NCBI RefSeq assembly: GCF_027921745.1
Contig: NC_079240.1
Coordinates: forward strand, 613,001 to 677,000
DNA: 64,000 nt
Source: Schizosaccharomyces osmophilus
Lineage: Eukaryota > Ascomycota > Schizosaccharomycetes > Schizosaccharomycetales > Schizosaccharomycetaceae
Direction of reading: 5' to 3'
Under the pieces are notes generated by a model. That model searched no databases. It was not told the origin of the DNA and saw only the letters and a list, made by a program, of their open reading frames with translations. Of the stretch, positions 32,618 to 41,993 are shown piece by piece (the first letter of the stretch is position 1; every line of letters begins with the position of its first letter). The position numbers were made by a program, and so were the translations under genes.

Positions 32618-35600
32618 TTATCCAGTTCTTGTAATCTTTCTGTAAAGTCGAGTACTTCTAATTTTCATAACCCGGAAAATGTAAAATAGTAGCAACACAG
32701 CAAAGACATTGAAGAAGACATAACCAATGACGATACCAAAGTTACGCCAGCGATGATCAAACTTCATACCGAACTGCATCAAAAACTGGTCACCCGTACG
32801 GTATCGACAATATTGACAATCGGTTGTGGCATCAGGGTTTAATAAATTACCGGCAAGCTCACTTTGCAAAAAGTTCTTCAAGTAGGATTGACAAGTTTCA
32901 CCATTTGGAGGATTCAAGTGGCTGATTTCGTTCGGCTTGCAGTTCACCGGAACATTGTGCAATAAATCACCCAATAAACCTTCAATAATGTAAGTGAAAG
33001 GTGTCAAAGAGTGCATCCAATGCCAAAATTTAATCAAATTGCTGATTGGCTGCATGACACCGTTGAAGGTGATAATGAAAGTAAATGCCAAACTGTTCAC
33101 GACGGACGCAGTCTGAGCGTTGGGACAAGCACTAGCGACGGCTTGGCCAAATGTGGAATAGTACATTTGGAAAATCATATACATTAACCAAGCATAACCT
33201 GTTCTGTCACTTGTATGTTCCAAATTCTTATAAAACTTGACGGGATAAAACCAACACAAAAAGAAAATCGTACCAAATATAAGGTTGAATGGGATTTCGA
33301 CTATAATTGCCGAAATAACAAATGCAACCCAACTGTAAATGTTGGATGGCTTCTCTCTTACTTCAAACACATTTCGAAGATCAATGAATTTGGGTTGTAG
33401 ACCATTAATAAGAGGAACAGCAAGCACTGTTGCCATAAAAACTGCGAAAAGCTTATTTTGCATGTTTTGAGAACCTGTTCCTTGATTATAGAAAGTGAAG
33501 CCGATAAACAATCCGGCGAAAATATTCAACATCATCTTAGACATCAATAGCGAGGGTTCTCTCCAATAAGACTGGAAATTTCTAAGCAACACAAATCTAA
33601 TTTGGGTCCAAATTGGCATAGCATAAGTATGAGTATCTGATTTGTTAACCTTCTCTTTGGTCTCCGGCTTACTACGTTCAATTTCATCCAACTCTTGAGT
33701 AGTTTCTTTACGTTCATCCGAATTTTGCCAAACTTCATGCCAATCACGATCAGTCTTCGCAGTTGCACCAGCGCCAATCACGTCAAGAATGTATTCGGCT
33801 GGGTTAGCATCAGGAGGACAAGGAGTAGCTCCATGAGAGGAAAAGTAATTCAATAAAGTCCTGGAATTATCACCAATATTACCAAAGTACACTGTCTTAC
33901 CACCCTTTTGGAGTAGCAGCAATCTGTCAAATTGGTCAAACAACACAGCACTAGGTTGGTGAATTGTGCAAAGAATTGCTTGGCCAGCATCAGTCAGTTT
34001 ACGCAAAAATTGAACGATCGACCATGCCGATTGACTATCCAAACCCGAAGTGGGCTCATCTAAAAACAAAAGAAGAGCTGGTTTAGCAGCCAACTCCACA
34101 CCGATAGTTGCACGCTTACGTTGCTCGACATTTAAGCCAGAGCCAGGGGTACCAATGATAGCTTCAGCATAGGCTTCCATTTCCAATAATTTGATAACAC
34201 TTTCAACGTATTCATACTTTTCAGAAAGAGGAACAGTGGACGGTTGGCGAAGTGCAGCACTGAATTGAAGTGCTTCTCGAACAGTAGACTCAGAAACGTG
34301 AACATCCTGTTGCTGTACATACCCGGTACGACGCTGGAATGTAGAGTCAAGAGGGTGACCATTAACAAGCATATTACCAGTGACAATACCGATGTCAACA
34401 CGTTGAGCAAGCACGTTTAAAAGGGTGGTCTTACCAGCACCTGACTCACCCATCAAGGCGGTAAGTTTTCCTGGCCTTACAAAACCATTAACCCCACTCA
34501 AAAGTCGTCGCTTTTCTCCTTTAATAGTGATATCATAAGATAGATCTCTCCAGCTGAAAATGTCTTTGCTTTTCTCAATAGTCTCGTACTCTTTGTCGGT
34601 TTCTTCAGAATTTGGAGGGGATTTTTCAACATTGCCACCTTGAGTATTTTGACCAGTTTCTAAATCCAAAGGTTTTCCGCCTTCTTGAACAGCCTCCTTT
34701 ACAGCACTGGGAGCATGGCCACGACGGAAAATGAGATATTCACCCTTCAGGTCACTAAAATTCAAGACCTCACTAGCAACGATGTTAACACCAATCAAGA
34801 AAGCATAATAACCAATAATGATTGCAAGATTTCTCCATAATTGACGGGTTTTGTAATTGAAGCTCGCGTAAAGGTAGGATGAGCCGTCAACAGTAGTCTG
34901 ACCTGGTTGGGCGCTGGTGATTGGGCAGACTTTATATTCAGAAGAAACATTATCGTAATCACCTCCAGAAGGAACCATTGAAGTGCACTGGTATTTTTGA
35001 GCTTTAAATTCATTAATCATAAGAGAGGCGAAGCCGAATTGTACAGGATCAACGTATGAAATCCAACGGAACCACCAGCCAACATTAATATTGGGAATAG
35101 CATAACCAGTGTAGATGGCAATAGCCAAGACACCCATACCACCCAAAGCAGAAGCAGAAGCTACATTAGGCATGATGGAAGCGAGACCTCTAAAGAACGT
35201 AGTCATCGTAAGTGCAGAAAGGAATAAGAAGACATAAAAGGTCCAAAAGCCTCCAGCAGTACGTCGCAAATCAGTTAAAAAGTAAAGAATGATAGAAAAG
35301 ACGGTTACATTGATGAACCGGAAAGGAATATCAACAATCAAACTACTGATAACGTCGGCCGCTGGATGATAGAGAGCAGATGCACGATGCTTCGCAATAA
35401 TAGGACGTTGGGCAAACATGTTTGCAATTTCTGAAAGACTTTGAAGAGCAGTAAATAAGATGGCAAAAAAAAGAGTACCACCACGAGTGAACATATCACT
35501 GGTAGTATCCTGAAGATTGTAAAAAATGGAGCCAATAATTAACGATTGGAACATAAAAGCAAAAGCCATGGCTCCGATGTAAGCCGGATCATTGATAAAT

Positions 35601-37183
35601 CGTTGCCACGAACGAATTAAACAATAGCGCAATTGCATCCAAAAAGTGACAGTGTAAGGAGATGTTTTAGACATAGTTTTCGCTTTTTCAGAACGAGCAC
35701 TATCACGATACTGTTCATGTTTTGTGACAGCAGACGTACCATCGTTGAGATCCTTCGATGAGCGAGTAGAATCGGGAGAAGAGTTTTCATCCCATCTTCT
35801 ATCGTATTCATCCATCTCACGAAGAAGTTGAGCATGCAAGGGGTGTTCATGCCATCTACGTTCAAAGTCTTCAGGAGTGCGCGGAACACGGTCTTCCCAA
35901 CCCTCTTTAGGTTGACGGGCATTGGGATCGGAAATGGCCGTCAAGAAATCAGGGGTAGTTTCACGGGGATGGCAAACAAAACCCATGTTGAGGAAGTAGT
36001 CTTTGGCCTTGGAAGCCGGGCCATAATAAATTTGACGACCAGCATAAAGGACACAAACACGGTCGAAAAGATCATAAATCTTTTGACTAGCTTGATAAGC
36101 AGTGACGAAAGAGGTTAACTGGAGCTCGTCTGCACAAATACGTAGGTTATTTACGAATTCGAAAGCGGTACTAGAATCCAAACCACGGGTACTATTATCC
36201 CAGCAGGCAATGGTGGGCCGAAGAGCAAAGGCTTCACTAATAGTAACACGTTTGCGTTCACCACCCGAGACACCACGAATGAAGTCGTTACCGACCTTTG
36301 TCTTGTAAGTATGGGTAAGACCAAAACTAGTAGCAATGAGATCACGAACCCGAGACATGTACTCGTTACGGGAGAGGTTGCATGGACGATTGCGAGGAGT
36401 GCGAACACGAGCGGCAAAGTTGATAGTTTCGCGGGTAGTAAGAGAGGGGAAATGGACATCATTTTCACCAGAATAAAGGACATCACCTGGGTAATGCTTT
36501 CTCATTTCGGCGGCATTGATGCCGTCGTAATGAAGGGTGGTCTCGGTGTCTTTATAATGATCAGTTTCGCCAGCGACGGAGCGCAAATAAGTTGAGCAAC
36601 CAGCACCGGGTTGACCTAAGACCATGACGAGCTCACCAGCATTTGCGAGGGCGTTAGTATGGGAGAGGATGGCCTTTTTGACAACCTGTCGTTCTTTGAA
36701 CCGACGGTAGGGAGCAGCGAAAATGTCGATAAAGGTAGTAAGAAACTCGTAACCAGAGCCCAAACCATAAATGCTGGTATCGCGCATGCAGACACCGGTG
36801 GTACGGGAGTGGATGCCGTCGCGTTGAAGGGCATCTTTGTAGCCACGAAGGTAACGTTTAAGATCAAAATCCTCGCCCAATGCAAAAGGATCACCGCTAA
36901 GATGATCGACCGACGAGACGGAAGAGGAAGAAGTAGGGGCGTCAACGGGAGGGGCATAGGTGGTAGAGTCGTAATGGGTCTCATGGGTCATCTGAGGGTG
37001 AGGTTGATGTTGATTTCTAGCTGCGTAGGTCGCAGCAGAGGATATGGAAGAGGCATCTGATTGCTGATCTTTGGTAGTTTTGGGAAAGACATCAAGAGGA
37101 CGAGAGGAATGGTCATCCAGGGAATTAGCGGATGCGTAAGAAGATTCAGAAGGAGCTGCAAAATGGCCAGCGGAGGAAGACAT
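32618..37183 (-). CDS. bfr1: PDR-type ABC multidrug efflux pump Bfr1
   Basis: Single exon, 1521 residues, with the ABCG full-transporter order NBD1-TMD1-NBD2-TMD2. NBD1 (about residues 155-400) has the asymmetric PDR Walker A GQPGAGCST, with Cys replacing the usual Lys, the signature VSGGERKRVT and Walker B WDNSTRGLDSST. NBD2 has a standard Walker A, GESGAGKTT (near residue 911), and Walker B LLLFLDEPTSGLDSQ, but a degenerate signature, LNVEQRKRAT. This pairing leaves one working and one dead ATP site, as in Pdr5. Two hydrophobic domains of about six helices each are evident. The N-terminus is Ser-rich and cytosolic. S. pombe Bfr1/Hba2 exports brefeldin A and other drugs at the plasma membrane. 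Position next to wee1 supports bfr1 over pdr1. Confidence 0.9.
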   Translation of the reverse strand: MSSSAGHFAAPSESSYASANSLDDHSSRPLDVFPKTTKDQQSDASSISSAATYAARNQHQPHPQMTHETHYDSTTYAPPVDAPTSSSSVSSVDHLSGDPFALGEDFDLKRYLRGYKDALQRDGIHSRTTGVCMRDTSIYGLGSGYEFLTTFIDIFAAPYRRFKERQVVKKAILSHTNALANAGELVMVLGQPGAGCSTYLRSVAGETDHYKDTETTLHYDGINAAEMRKHYPGDVLYSGENDVHFPSLTTRETINFAARVRTPRNRPCNLSRNEYMSRVRDLIATSFGLTHTYKTKVGNDFIRGVSGGERKRVTISEAFALRPTIACWDNSTRGLDSSTAFEFVNNLRICADELQLTSFVTAYQASQKIYDLFDRVCVLYAGRQIYYGPASKAKDYFLNMGFVCHPRETTPDFLTAISDPNARQPKEGWEDRVPRTPEDFERRWHEHPLHAQLLREMDEYDRRWDENSSPDSTRSSKDLNDGTSAVTKHEQYRDSARSEKAKTMSKTSPYTVTFWMQLRYCLIRSWQRFINDPAYIGAMAFAFMFQSLIIGSIFYNLQDTTSDMFTRGGTLFFAILFTALQSLSEIANMFAQRPIIAKHRASALYHPAADVISSLIVDIPFRFINVTVFSIILYFLTDLRRTAGGFWTFYVFLFLSALTMTTFFRGLASIMPNVASASALGGMGVLAIAIYTGYAIPNINVGWWFRWISYVDPVQFGFASLMINEFKAQKYQCTSMVPSGGDYDNVSSEYKVCPITSAQPGQTTVDGSSYLYASFNYKTRQLWRNLAIIIGYYAFLIGVNIVASEVLNFSDLKGEYLIFRRGHAPSAVKEAVQEGGKPLDLETGQNTQGGNVEKSPPNSEETDKEYETIEKSKDIFSWRDLSYDITIKGEKRRLLSGVNGFVRPGKLTALMGESGAGKTTLLNVLAQRVDIGIVTGNMLVNGHPLDSTFQRRTGYVQQQDVHVSESTVREALQFSAALRQPSTVPLSEKYEYVESVIKLLEMEAYAEAIIGTPGSGLNVEQRKRATIGVELAAKPALLLFLDEPTSGLDSQSAWSIVQFLRKLTDAGQAILCTIHQPSAVLFDQFDRLLLLQKGGKTVYFGNIGDNSRTLLNYFSSHGATPCPPDANPAEYILDVIGAGATAKTDRDWHEVWQNSDERKETTQELDEIERSKPETKEKVNKSDTHTYAMPIWTQIRFVLLRNFQSYWREPSLLMSKMMLNIFAGLFIGFTFYNQGTGSQNMQNKLFAVFMATVLAVPLINGLQPKFIDLRNVFEVREKPSNIYSWVAFVISAIIVEIPFNLIFGTIFFLCWFYPVKFYKNLEHTSDRTGYAWLMYMIFQMYYSTFGQAVASACPNAQTASVVNSLAFTFIITFNGVMQPISNLIKFWHWMHSLTPFTYIIEGLLGDLLHNVPVNCKPNEISHLNPPNGETCQSYLKNFLQSELAGNLLNPDATTDCQYCRYRTGDQFLMQFGMKFDHRWRNFGIVIGYVFFNVFAVLLLFYIFRVMKIRSTRLYRKITRTG

Positions 37184-37232
37184 GACGCTAAAGTCGAAAC
37201 GAAACCCAAGTAATCCAAACTAAACCCAAATT

Positions 37233-37261
37233 AACTCAACTCAACTCAACTCAACTCAACT
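37233..37261. repeat. (AACTC)n microsatellite in bfr1 upstream region
   Basis: Nearly six perfect tandem units of AACTC, about 50 bases upstream of the bfr1 ATG, probably in its leader. Confidence 0.9.
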
Positions 37262-37420
37262 AATTCAATGCCAAGAAGTTGACCAAAAAGCAAGTCAACG
37301 AATAAAACGAATAAAAATAGGACAAACCTCGTGGTTGGGAGAAGAATCCAAATTCGTAAAAGAAAGCTCTTTTAGAAAATAAAAGCCAATTAAAATTAAG
37401 AAAAAAGAGCTACACAAAAG

Positions 37421-37442
37421 AGCAGCAGCAGCAGCAGCAGCA
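37421..37442. repeat. (AGC)n trinucleotide repeat
   Basis: Seven perfect AGC units (CAG/CTG class) in the bfr1 upstream region. It is non-coding here. Confidence 0.92.
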
Positions 37443-37568
37443 ATTTGCGCTTAAAAAGAGCACAACAAAAAGAAGAGAAGAGAAAAGAAGAAAAACAGTC
37501 GCAAATACAAAGATTTTTTTCCCTATGAATTTTTAAAAGAAATTCCAATTAAATAAATTAGGAATTCT

Positions 37569-37706
37569 GTAGATGGACGACCTGGATACAAAATTTGTTA
37601 CTGCAGGCCTTTTATGTATATAAATTCATCGGTATAAAGAACATCCGTAATGATGTCACTGCATGAATAAGCACTTGTTTCGAGGTCCGAGGTCCATCCA
37701 TCTACA
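37569..37706. repeat. Inverted repeat, short arms
   Basis: The left arm at 37569-37583 (TGTAGATGGACGACC) pairs with the right arm at 37691-37706 (GGTCCATCCATCTACA), with one mismatch and one indel. The loop is about 107 bases and holds a TATATAAA-like box and a TGATGTCA CRE-like octamer. Confidence 0.75.
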
Positions 37707-37908
37707 AGGGGAAAGGAGACAAAAGGGAAAATTGCGAAGCATCAGATAAAACAAGAGCGAGGGTTATAGGAGGAATAGAAATTCGTGCAATGCAAAAAGC
37801 AACGATTAAACTTGTCCTCGTAGATGAATTGCTTTCTGTATGCATTACACCAAATTTCTATTCCTCCTACAACCCTCTGTTTGTCATCTTAACCCTCTTT
37901 CCCCTTGT
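37704..37908. repeat. Long imperfect foldback (nested inverted repeat)
   Basis: The outer arms ACAAGGGGAAAG (37704-37715) and its exact complement (37897-37908) enclose inner arms of 34-35 bases at 37760-37793 and 37842-37876. The inner arms match in all but a few positions (three substitutions and one indel), around a 48-base centre. This could be a small foldback or MITE-like element, or a locally arisen palindrome. No target-site duplication was confirmed. Confidence 0.8.
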
Positions 37909-38166
37909 TATTGAATTGCGCGGAGGAATTTTCAATAGAAACAGCAGTATGGTTTCACGAGGAGGATGCTCAATTCTTGTTTGGTTGAAACCGTCCAATG
38001 ATCGCGATGCTTTACGCTATTTCGTCCATTCGTTATATGCATCACTCGTCTGTAACATTCCAATGAACCTTCGTTGAGACTAAAGCTTGTTGTGGATAGG
38101 GAGCAGGGCCGTTCGCTATCTTGGAGAAGTGATGGAGATAAAAAAGCGAAATTAGCATAAGCAACA

Positions 38167-38190
38167 AGAGAGAGAGAGAGAGAGAGAGAG
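38167..38190. repeat. (AG)n dinucleotide repeat
   Basis: Twelve tandem AG units on the plus strand, within the bfr1-wee1 spacer. Confidence 0.9.
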
Positions 38191-39106
38191 AAATGAAAAA
38201 ATAGCAGATATCGCTTTGGACAACTTATCGGCTGTAGAACATTCCGATTATCGGAGTATTAAAAAAGCGAGATGAGAAAAAGGAGCCATCGAACGAGGCA
38301 AAGTTAAAACTGGTTGAAACTAATTTCATGATGAGCAGTTGTTTTTCAGTGTAGCAATGTAGATGTAAACAAATCTACGATCCTCTGATTTCCCTCTTTT
38401 CTTAACTTTTTTTCGGTTTGTTTACCTTTTCTTTCTATCTCTATATCTATCTCTATCTTTCCCCCTCCTCTTTTCCCTCTGCTTCTCTCTTAGTCATGCT
38501 TTCTCGGTTTCGGTTTCGCTTCTTATTCGGTTCCTCGGAGTTCAAGGTTGAACGGTGAAGTTCGTTTCCTTCCATCTGCTCTGCCCCACGAATGCTTGTT
38601 CAGCATAAACTCCAAATTTCCAACTAACATCTTTCCTCCTTTCGTCTCCTTATCGTTCATACCATCGTCCCTCGACTGCGCTAAACACAAGAGTCCTGAG
38701 GTTGAACATTCACTAGTGAACAGGTCAAAATAGGATCCGATCGACAGATTTTACGAATGTATTTTCCCCTTTCTTGGAACAAAGAGTAAAAATAAAAATA
38801 AAAATAAAAGAAACAAAAGGTTCAAGAAAAGCCCTTTTCTTTTCTTTTCTTTTCTTTACTCGTCTCGTCTCTCGTTCCACTCCACTACTTTTTTTTGCGT
38901 ACCCCTCCACACCACAGTATCCTCCGTCAATGCTTGCTCCTACCCATCCACGCCTAGTTTGCCTCTGTGCACCTAATTTTTTTGCGTTTCTCTCTTTTTC
39001 TACATTCTTTGGAGATTGTTCCCTGTTTATACAATTTATTAGGACGAAACCTTTCTGTTTATTTCTATTTCGTTCTTTTTTGTTTGTTTTCCTTTCCTGT
39101 ACTCCT

Positions 39107-39117
39107 ACGCGACGCGT
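39107..39117. promoter_or_regulatory. Overlapping MCB elements upstream of wee1
   Basis: ACGCGACGCGT combines ACGCGA (39107-39112) and the perfect MluI core ACGCGT (39112-39117), about 300 bases before the wee1 ATG in an otherwise pyrimidine-rich leader. Paired MCB cores are typical of MBF-controlled G1/S genes. Function at wee1 is inferred only. Confidence 0.5.
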
Positions 39118-39204
39118 CTCCTTATTGCTTGTTTGCTTGCTCCTGACGTTGCCTTTTTTTCCCTCATTCACAAAATTGTTTTTTTTTTTCTTTCTTTCTT
39201 TCCC

Positions 39205-39207
<3 letters not shown>

Positions 39208-39241
<34 letters not shown>
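39208..39241. repeat. (CT)n dinucleotide repeat in wee1 leader
   Basis: About sixteen tandem CT units in the pyrimidine-rich sequence before wee1. Confidence 0.9.
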
Positions 39242-39245
<4 letters not shown>

Positions 39246-39416
39246 GTTTATGCTTCTCTTCCTCTAGTTCTCTTTCTCTTTTTCCTTTTGTGTGTACTCG
39301 GTTGGTTTTCCTTGTCGTTTCTCTTTTCGTCGTTCTTTTCTTTTTTTTGGTCTCTCTCATTCTCTTTCTCTTTTATTTAGCTAGTCTCCTTGTTTATCGA
39401 TTCCCTTCCCTCCGTC

Positions 39417-41993
39417 ATGTCCTCCTCCTCTTCCTCGAATCGTAGGCCTTGTACCCTTCGGCGATCCCAACGTTCTATGAATCTCAATCAGGAAACCTTC
39501 TTCCCTCCTAACACTACTTCCTCCTCCACCAATGCTTCTCCCTTTTACTCTCCTCAATCTCCTTCCGCCGCCTCTTCCTCCACCGCCAAACCCTCTCTCC
39601 ATTCCTCTCCATTTTCCCATCCTTCTCGACCCCCTTTTTCCGTAAAACGCTCCTACCTACCTTCCACCAATACCTCTCCTTTTACCCAAACCGCTGTTCC
39701 TTCTATTTCCAACTCTTCTACCACCCTCGCCTCTACTTCCCCCTCTCCTCCTTTTTCCCTCTCTTCTTCCTACAAGTCTTCCGGAAGCGCCCCAAAACGT
39801 ACCTACTTTTCCACTTCCCTCACAAACGGTACTTCCTCTCCCCCTCCGCCCTCTCACCATTCCTCCCCTGCTAACCTTTCTCCTTCCTCCTCTTCTTTTT
39901 TGTCCTCCTATCGCAGTCCCTACACTCCCGCACAAAAACTTCGGAAAAAGGACCCTTTCTCTTCCCTCAAACACCCTCCCAATACCTTCTCTTCCTCTCA
40001 ACCTTCTTCCTTTTCCCCTTTTGCTACTTCGTCTCCCCAATTCGTTTCTACTTCCACCCCAGGTCCCGCTGCTGCTGTCGCCGCTCCCCCTCCTCCTCGC
40101 TTTCCCTCTCATTCTCACCGCCCTTCCTCTTCCTCCTTCTTCTCTCAATCCTCACACGCTTTTGCTTCTCCTCAAAAGTCTCCTCAACGTTTCCCCGTCC
40201 AACATCCAGTCGCAACTCCTTCAGCAGCTCCGTCTCCTTCCGTCTTTCTACCAACTCCTAAACGTCCAACTCCCCGTTCTTCTTCTTTTCTGTTTGGTAA
40301 ATCCAATCCGGCCCCTTCTCCCTTTTCTTCCATAAAACATAATGATTCTCCCATGCTTCACAATCCCTCTCCCGATCCATCCTCACATGATGATCACTCC
40401 TCCTCCTTTGCTTCCACTTCTACTCTTTTCCCAAACGCAACCCTTCCGATTTCAAATCCCGGCCACAATCTTTTTACCACCCCATTTCAACAGGTCAAAC
40501 CTTCCTCCCAGGCTTTTCTCAGTACTGGTTTGCTTTCCAAACAGAGTAGGCCTCGTAAACCTTTTAATCTTACGACTCCCTTGCCTCCAAGCACTCCTTC
40601 AAAGCCTTCCTCCGTTTTGCGTTCCAACATGAAGCTAGCTGACTCTCCTCCTTCTCCTTCCACACCTTCCAACACGAATTCTTCTTCTTTTGTCTTGCAA
40701 GGCCAAAGCACCCCCACCCATCAAAACTCTTTTTCTTCCGCAAAACTCGGCAAGCCATCTATGGACTTTTTGAGGTTGCAGCCGCCCTCTTCTACCGTCA
40801 AGCAGCCCTCGGGATCTGAATTCCTTGCCCCTTCTACCCCTACTCGTAATCCTTTTGATTTTGAAAACTCGTCGATGTACTTGGACGAGTTTCATTATCC
40901 CTCTCATCAGCATCGCAATAACTCTGAAATTTTTGCTGAAATGGAAGAGGAATCTGCAATCCTGGGAAACCCCGCCAATGTAAATTCGAACTTGTCATTT
41001 CCTTCTGCTCTTACCTCGAAATCCCCCGAGTCACCTGCGGATGATTTACATAATCGCTTTCGAAATATCACCGTCCTTGGGAGGGGTGAGTTTAGCGAGG
41101 TTTTTCAAGTTGAAGATCCTTTGGAACGATCCTTAAAGTATGCTGTAAAGAAATTGAAGGTAAAATATAGTGGACCTAAAGAGAGAAGTCGTTTGTTGCA
41201 CGAGGTTTCTATTCAAAGGGCACTTAAGGGGCATGATCATATTGTTGAGTTAATTGATTCTTGGGAATTTAACGGGTATCTATTTATGCAAGTAGAGTTG
41301 TGCGAGAATGGCAGTCTGGATAGATTTTTAGAAGAGCAAGGTCAGCTTTCTCGCTTAGATGAGTTTCGAGTTTGGAAAATTCTCGTGGAATTGGCTTTAG
41401 GACTGCAGTATATACATAGTAAGAATTACATTCATTTGGATTTGAAACCCGCGAATGTTATGATCACGTTTGAAGGGACTTTAAAAATTGGTGACTTTGG
41501 AATGGCAAGCGTCTGGCCCGTCCCAAGAGGATTGGAGCGAGAGGGAGATTGCGAATATATTGCTCCCGAAATTTTGTCCAACCATTTGTACGACAAGCCT
41601 GCCGACATTTTTAGTCTTGGAATTACTGTGTTCGAGGCGGCAGCTAATATTGTCCTGCCAGATAATGGCCAATCTTGGCAAAAACTTCGTTCAGGCGATC
41701 TTTCTGATGCACCACGGCTTTCTTCCACCGAAGGCTCTAGTAACACTTCCTCTTCTCGTGATTTGCCTATGAACAGTATAATCGGTCAAGGAGGTCTCGA
41801 TCGTGTCGTTCAATGGATGTTGGCGCCCGAACCAAGAAATCGTCCTACAATAGATCAAATATTAGCTACACCAGAGGTCAGTTGGGTAGAGCTCCGAAGG
41901 AAGGCTGGAGCTATTATTTATGAAGGACTTCATGGGTCTTCAGCTTCTCCTCAGGGAGATCAAATGATGGAAGACTGGCAAGTCAACGTATAG
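39417..41993 (+). CDS. wee1: Mitotic inhibitor kinase Wee1
   Basis: Single exon. The first ATG of the frame, 39417, gives 858 residues starting MSSSSSSNRRPCTLRRSQRS, like S. pombe Wee1. Residues 1 to about 540 are Ser/Pro/Thr-rich and disordered, with many SP/TP sites, the inhibitory regulatory half. The kinase domain spans roughly 548-835: glycine loop LGRGEFSEVF, Lys in YAVKKLKVKY, the Wee1-type catalytic loop HLDLKPANV, DFGMAS, and the Wee1/Myt1 signature EGDCEYIAPE. Wee1 phosphorylates Tyr15 of Cdc2 in the nucleus to delay mitosis until size is reached. The coding bias of the N-terminal half toward pyrimidine on the plus strand continues the leader's bias and creates long antisense open frames. 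Confidence 0.95.
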   Translation: MSSSSSSNRRPCTLRRSQRSMNLNQETFFPPNTTSSSTNASPFYSPQSPSAASSSTAKPSLHSSPFSHPSRPPFSVKRSYLPSTNTSPFTQTAVPSISNSSTTLASTSPSPPFSLSSSYKSSGSAPKRTYFSTSLTNGTSSPPPPSHHSSPANLSPSSSSFLSSYRSPYTPAQKLRKKDPFSSLKHPPNTFSSSQPSSFSPFATSSPQFVSTSTPGPAAAVAAPPPPRFPSHSHRPSSSSFFSQSSHAFASPQKSPQRFPVQHPVATPSAAPSPSVFLPTPKRPTPRSSSFLFGKSNPAPSPFSSIKHNDSPMLHNPSPDPSSHDDHSSSFASTSTLFPNATLPISNPGHNLFTTPFQQVKPSSQAFLSTGLLSKQSRPRKPFNLTTPLPPSTPSKPSSVLRSNMKLADSPPSPSTPSNTNSSSFVLQGQSTPTHQNSFSSAKLGKPSMDFLRLQPPSSTVKQPSGSEFLAPSTPTRNPFDFENSSMYLDEFHYPSHQHRNNSEIFAEMEEESAILGNPANVNSNLSFPSALTSKSPESPADDLHNRFRNITVLGRGEFSEVFQVEDPLERSLKYAVKKLKVKYSGPKERSRLLHEVSIQRALKGHDHIVELIDSWEFNGYLFMQVELCENGSLDRFLEEQGQLSRLDEFRVWKILVELALGLQYIHSKNYIHLDLKPANVMITFEGTLKIGDFGMASVWPVPRGLEREGDCEYIAPEILSNHLYDKPADIFSLGITVFEAAANIVLPDNGQSWQKLRSGDLSDAPRLSSTEGSSNTSSSRDLPMNSIIGQGGLDRVVQWMLAPEPRNRPTIDQILATPEVSWVELRRKAGAIIYEGLHGSSASPQGDQMMEDWQVNV

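Larger units (their letters stand above)
37184..39416. other. Repeat-rich divergent spacer between bfr1 and wee1
   Basis: 2.2 kb with no credible protein gene. It holds an (AACTC)n run, an (AGC)n run, two foldback inverted repeats, an (AG)n run, AT- and TTTTC-type microsatellites, an overlapping MCB pair and a (CT)n run. From about 38390 to the wee1 ATG the plus strand is almost all pyrimidine, probably a long wee1 leader. ORFs on both strands at 38725-39445 are low-complexity artefacts. Confidence 0.55.

Noticed and set aside
36102-37060. Several 60-130 codon ORFs antisense to bfr1
   Set aside because: They are frame shadows of a strongly codon-biased gene, not independent genes.
37790-38077. 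95-codon plus-strand ORF between bfr1 and wee1
   Set aside because: It starts inside the foldback repeat and has no recognisable features. Kept out as probably random.
38725-39445. Overlapping ORFs of over 200 codons on both strands
   Set aside because: Both come from CT- and TTTTC-rich simple sequence, with long Ser/Leu/Phe or Glu/Arg/Lys runs.
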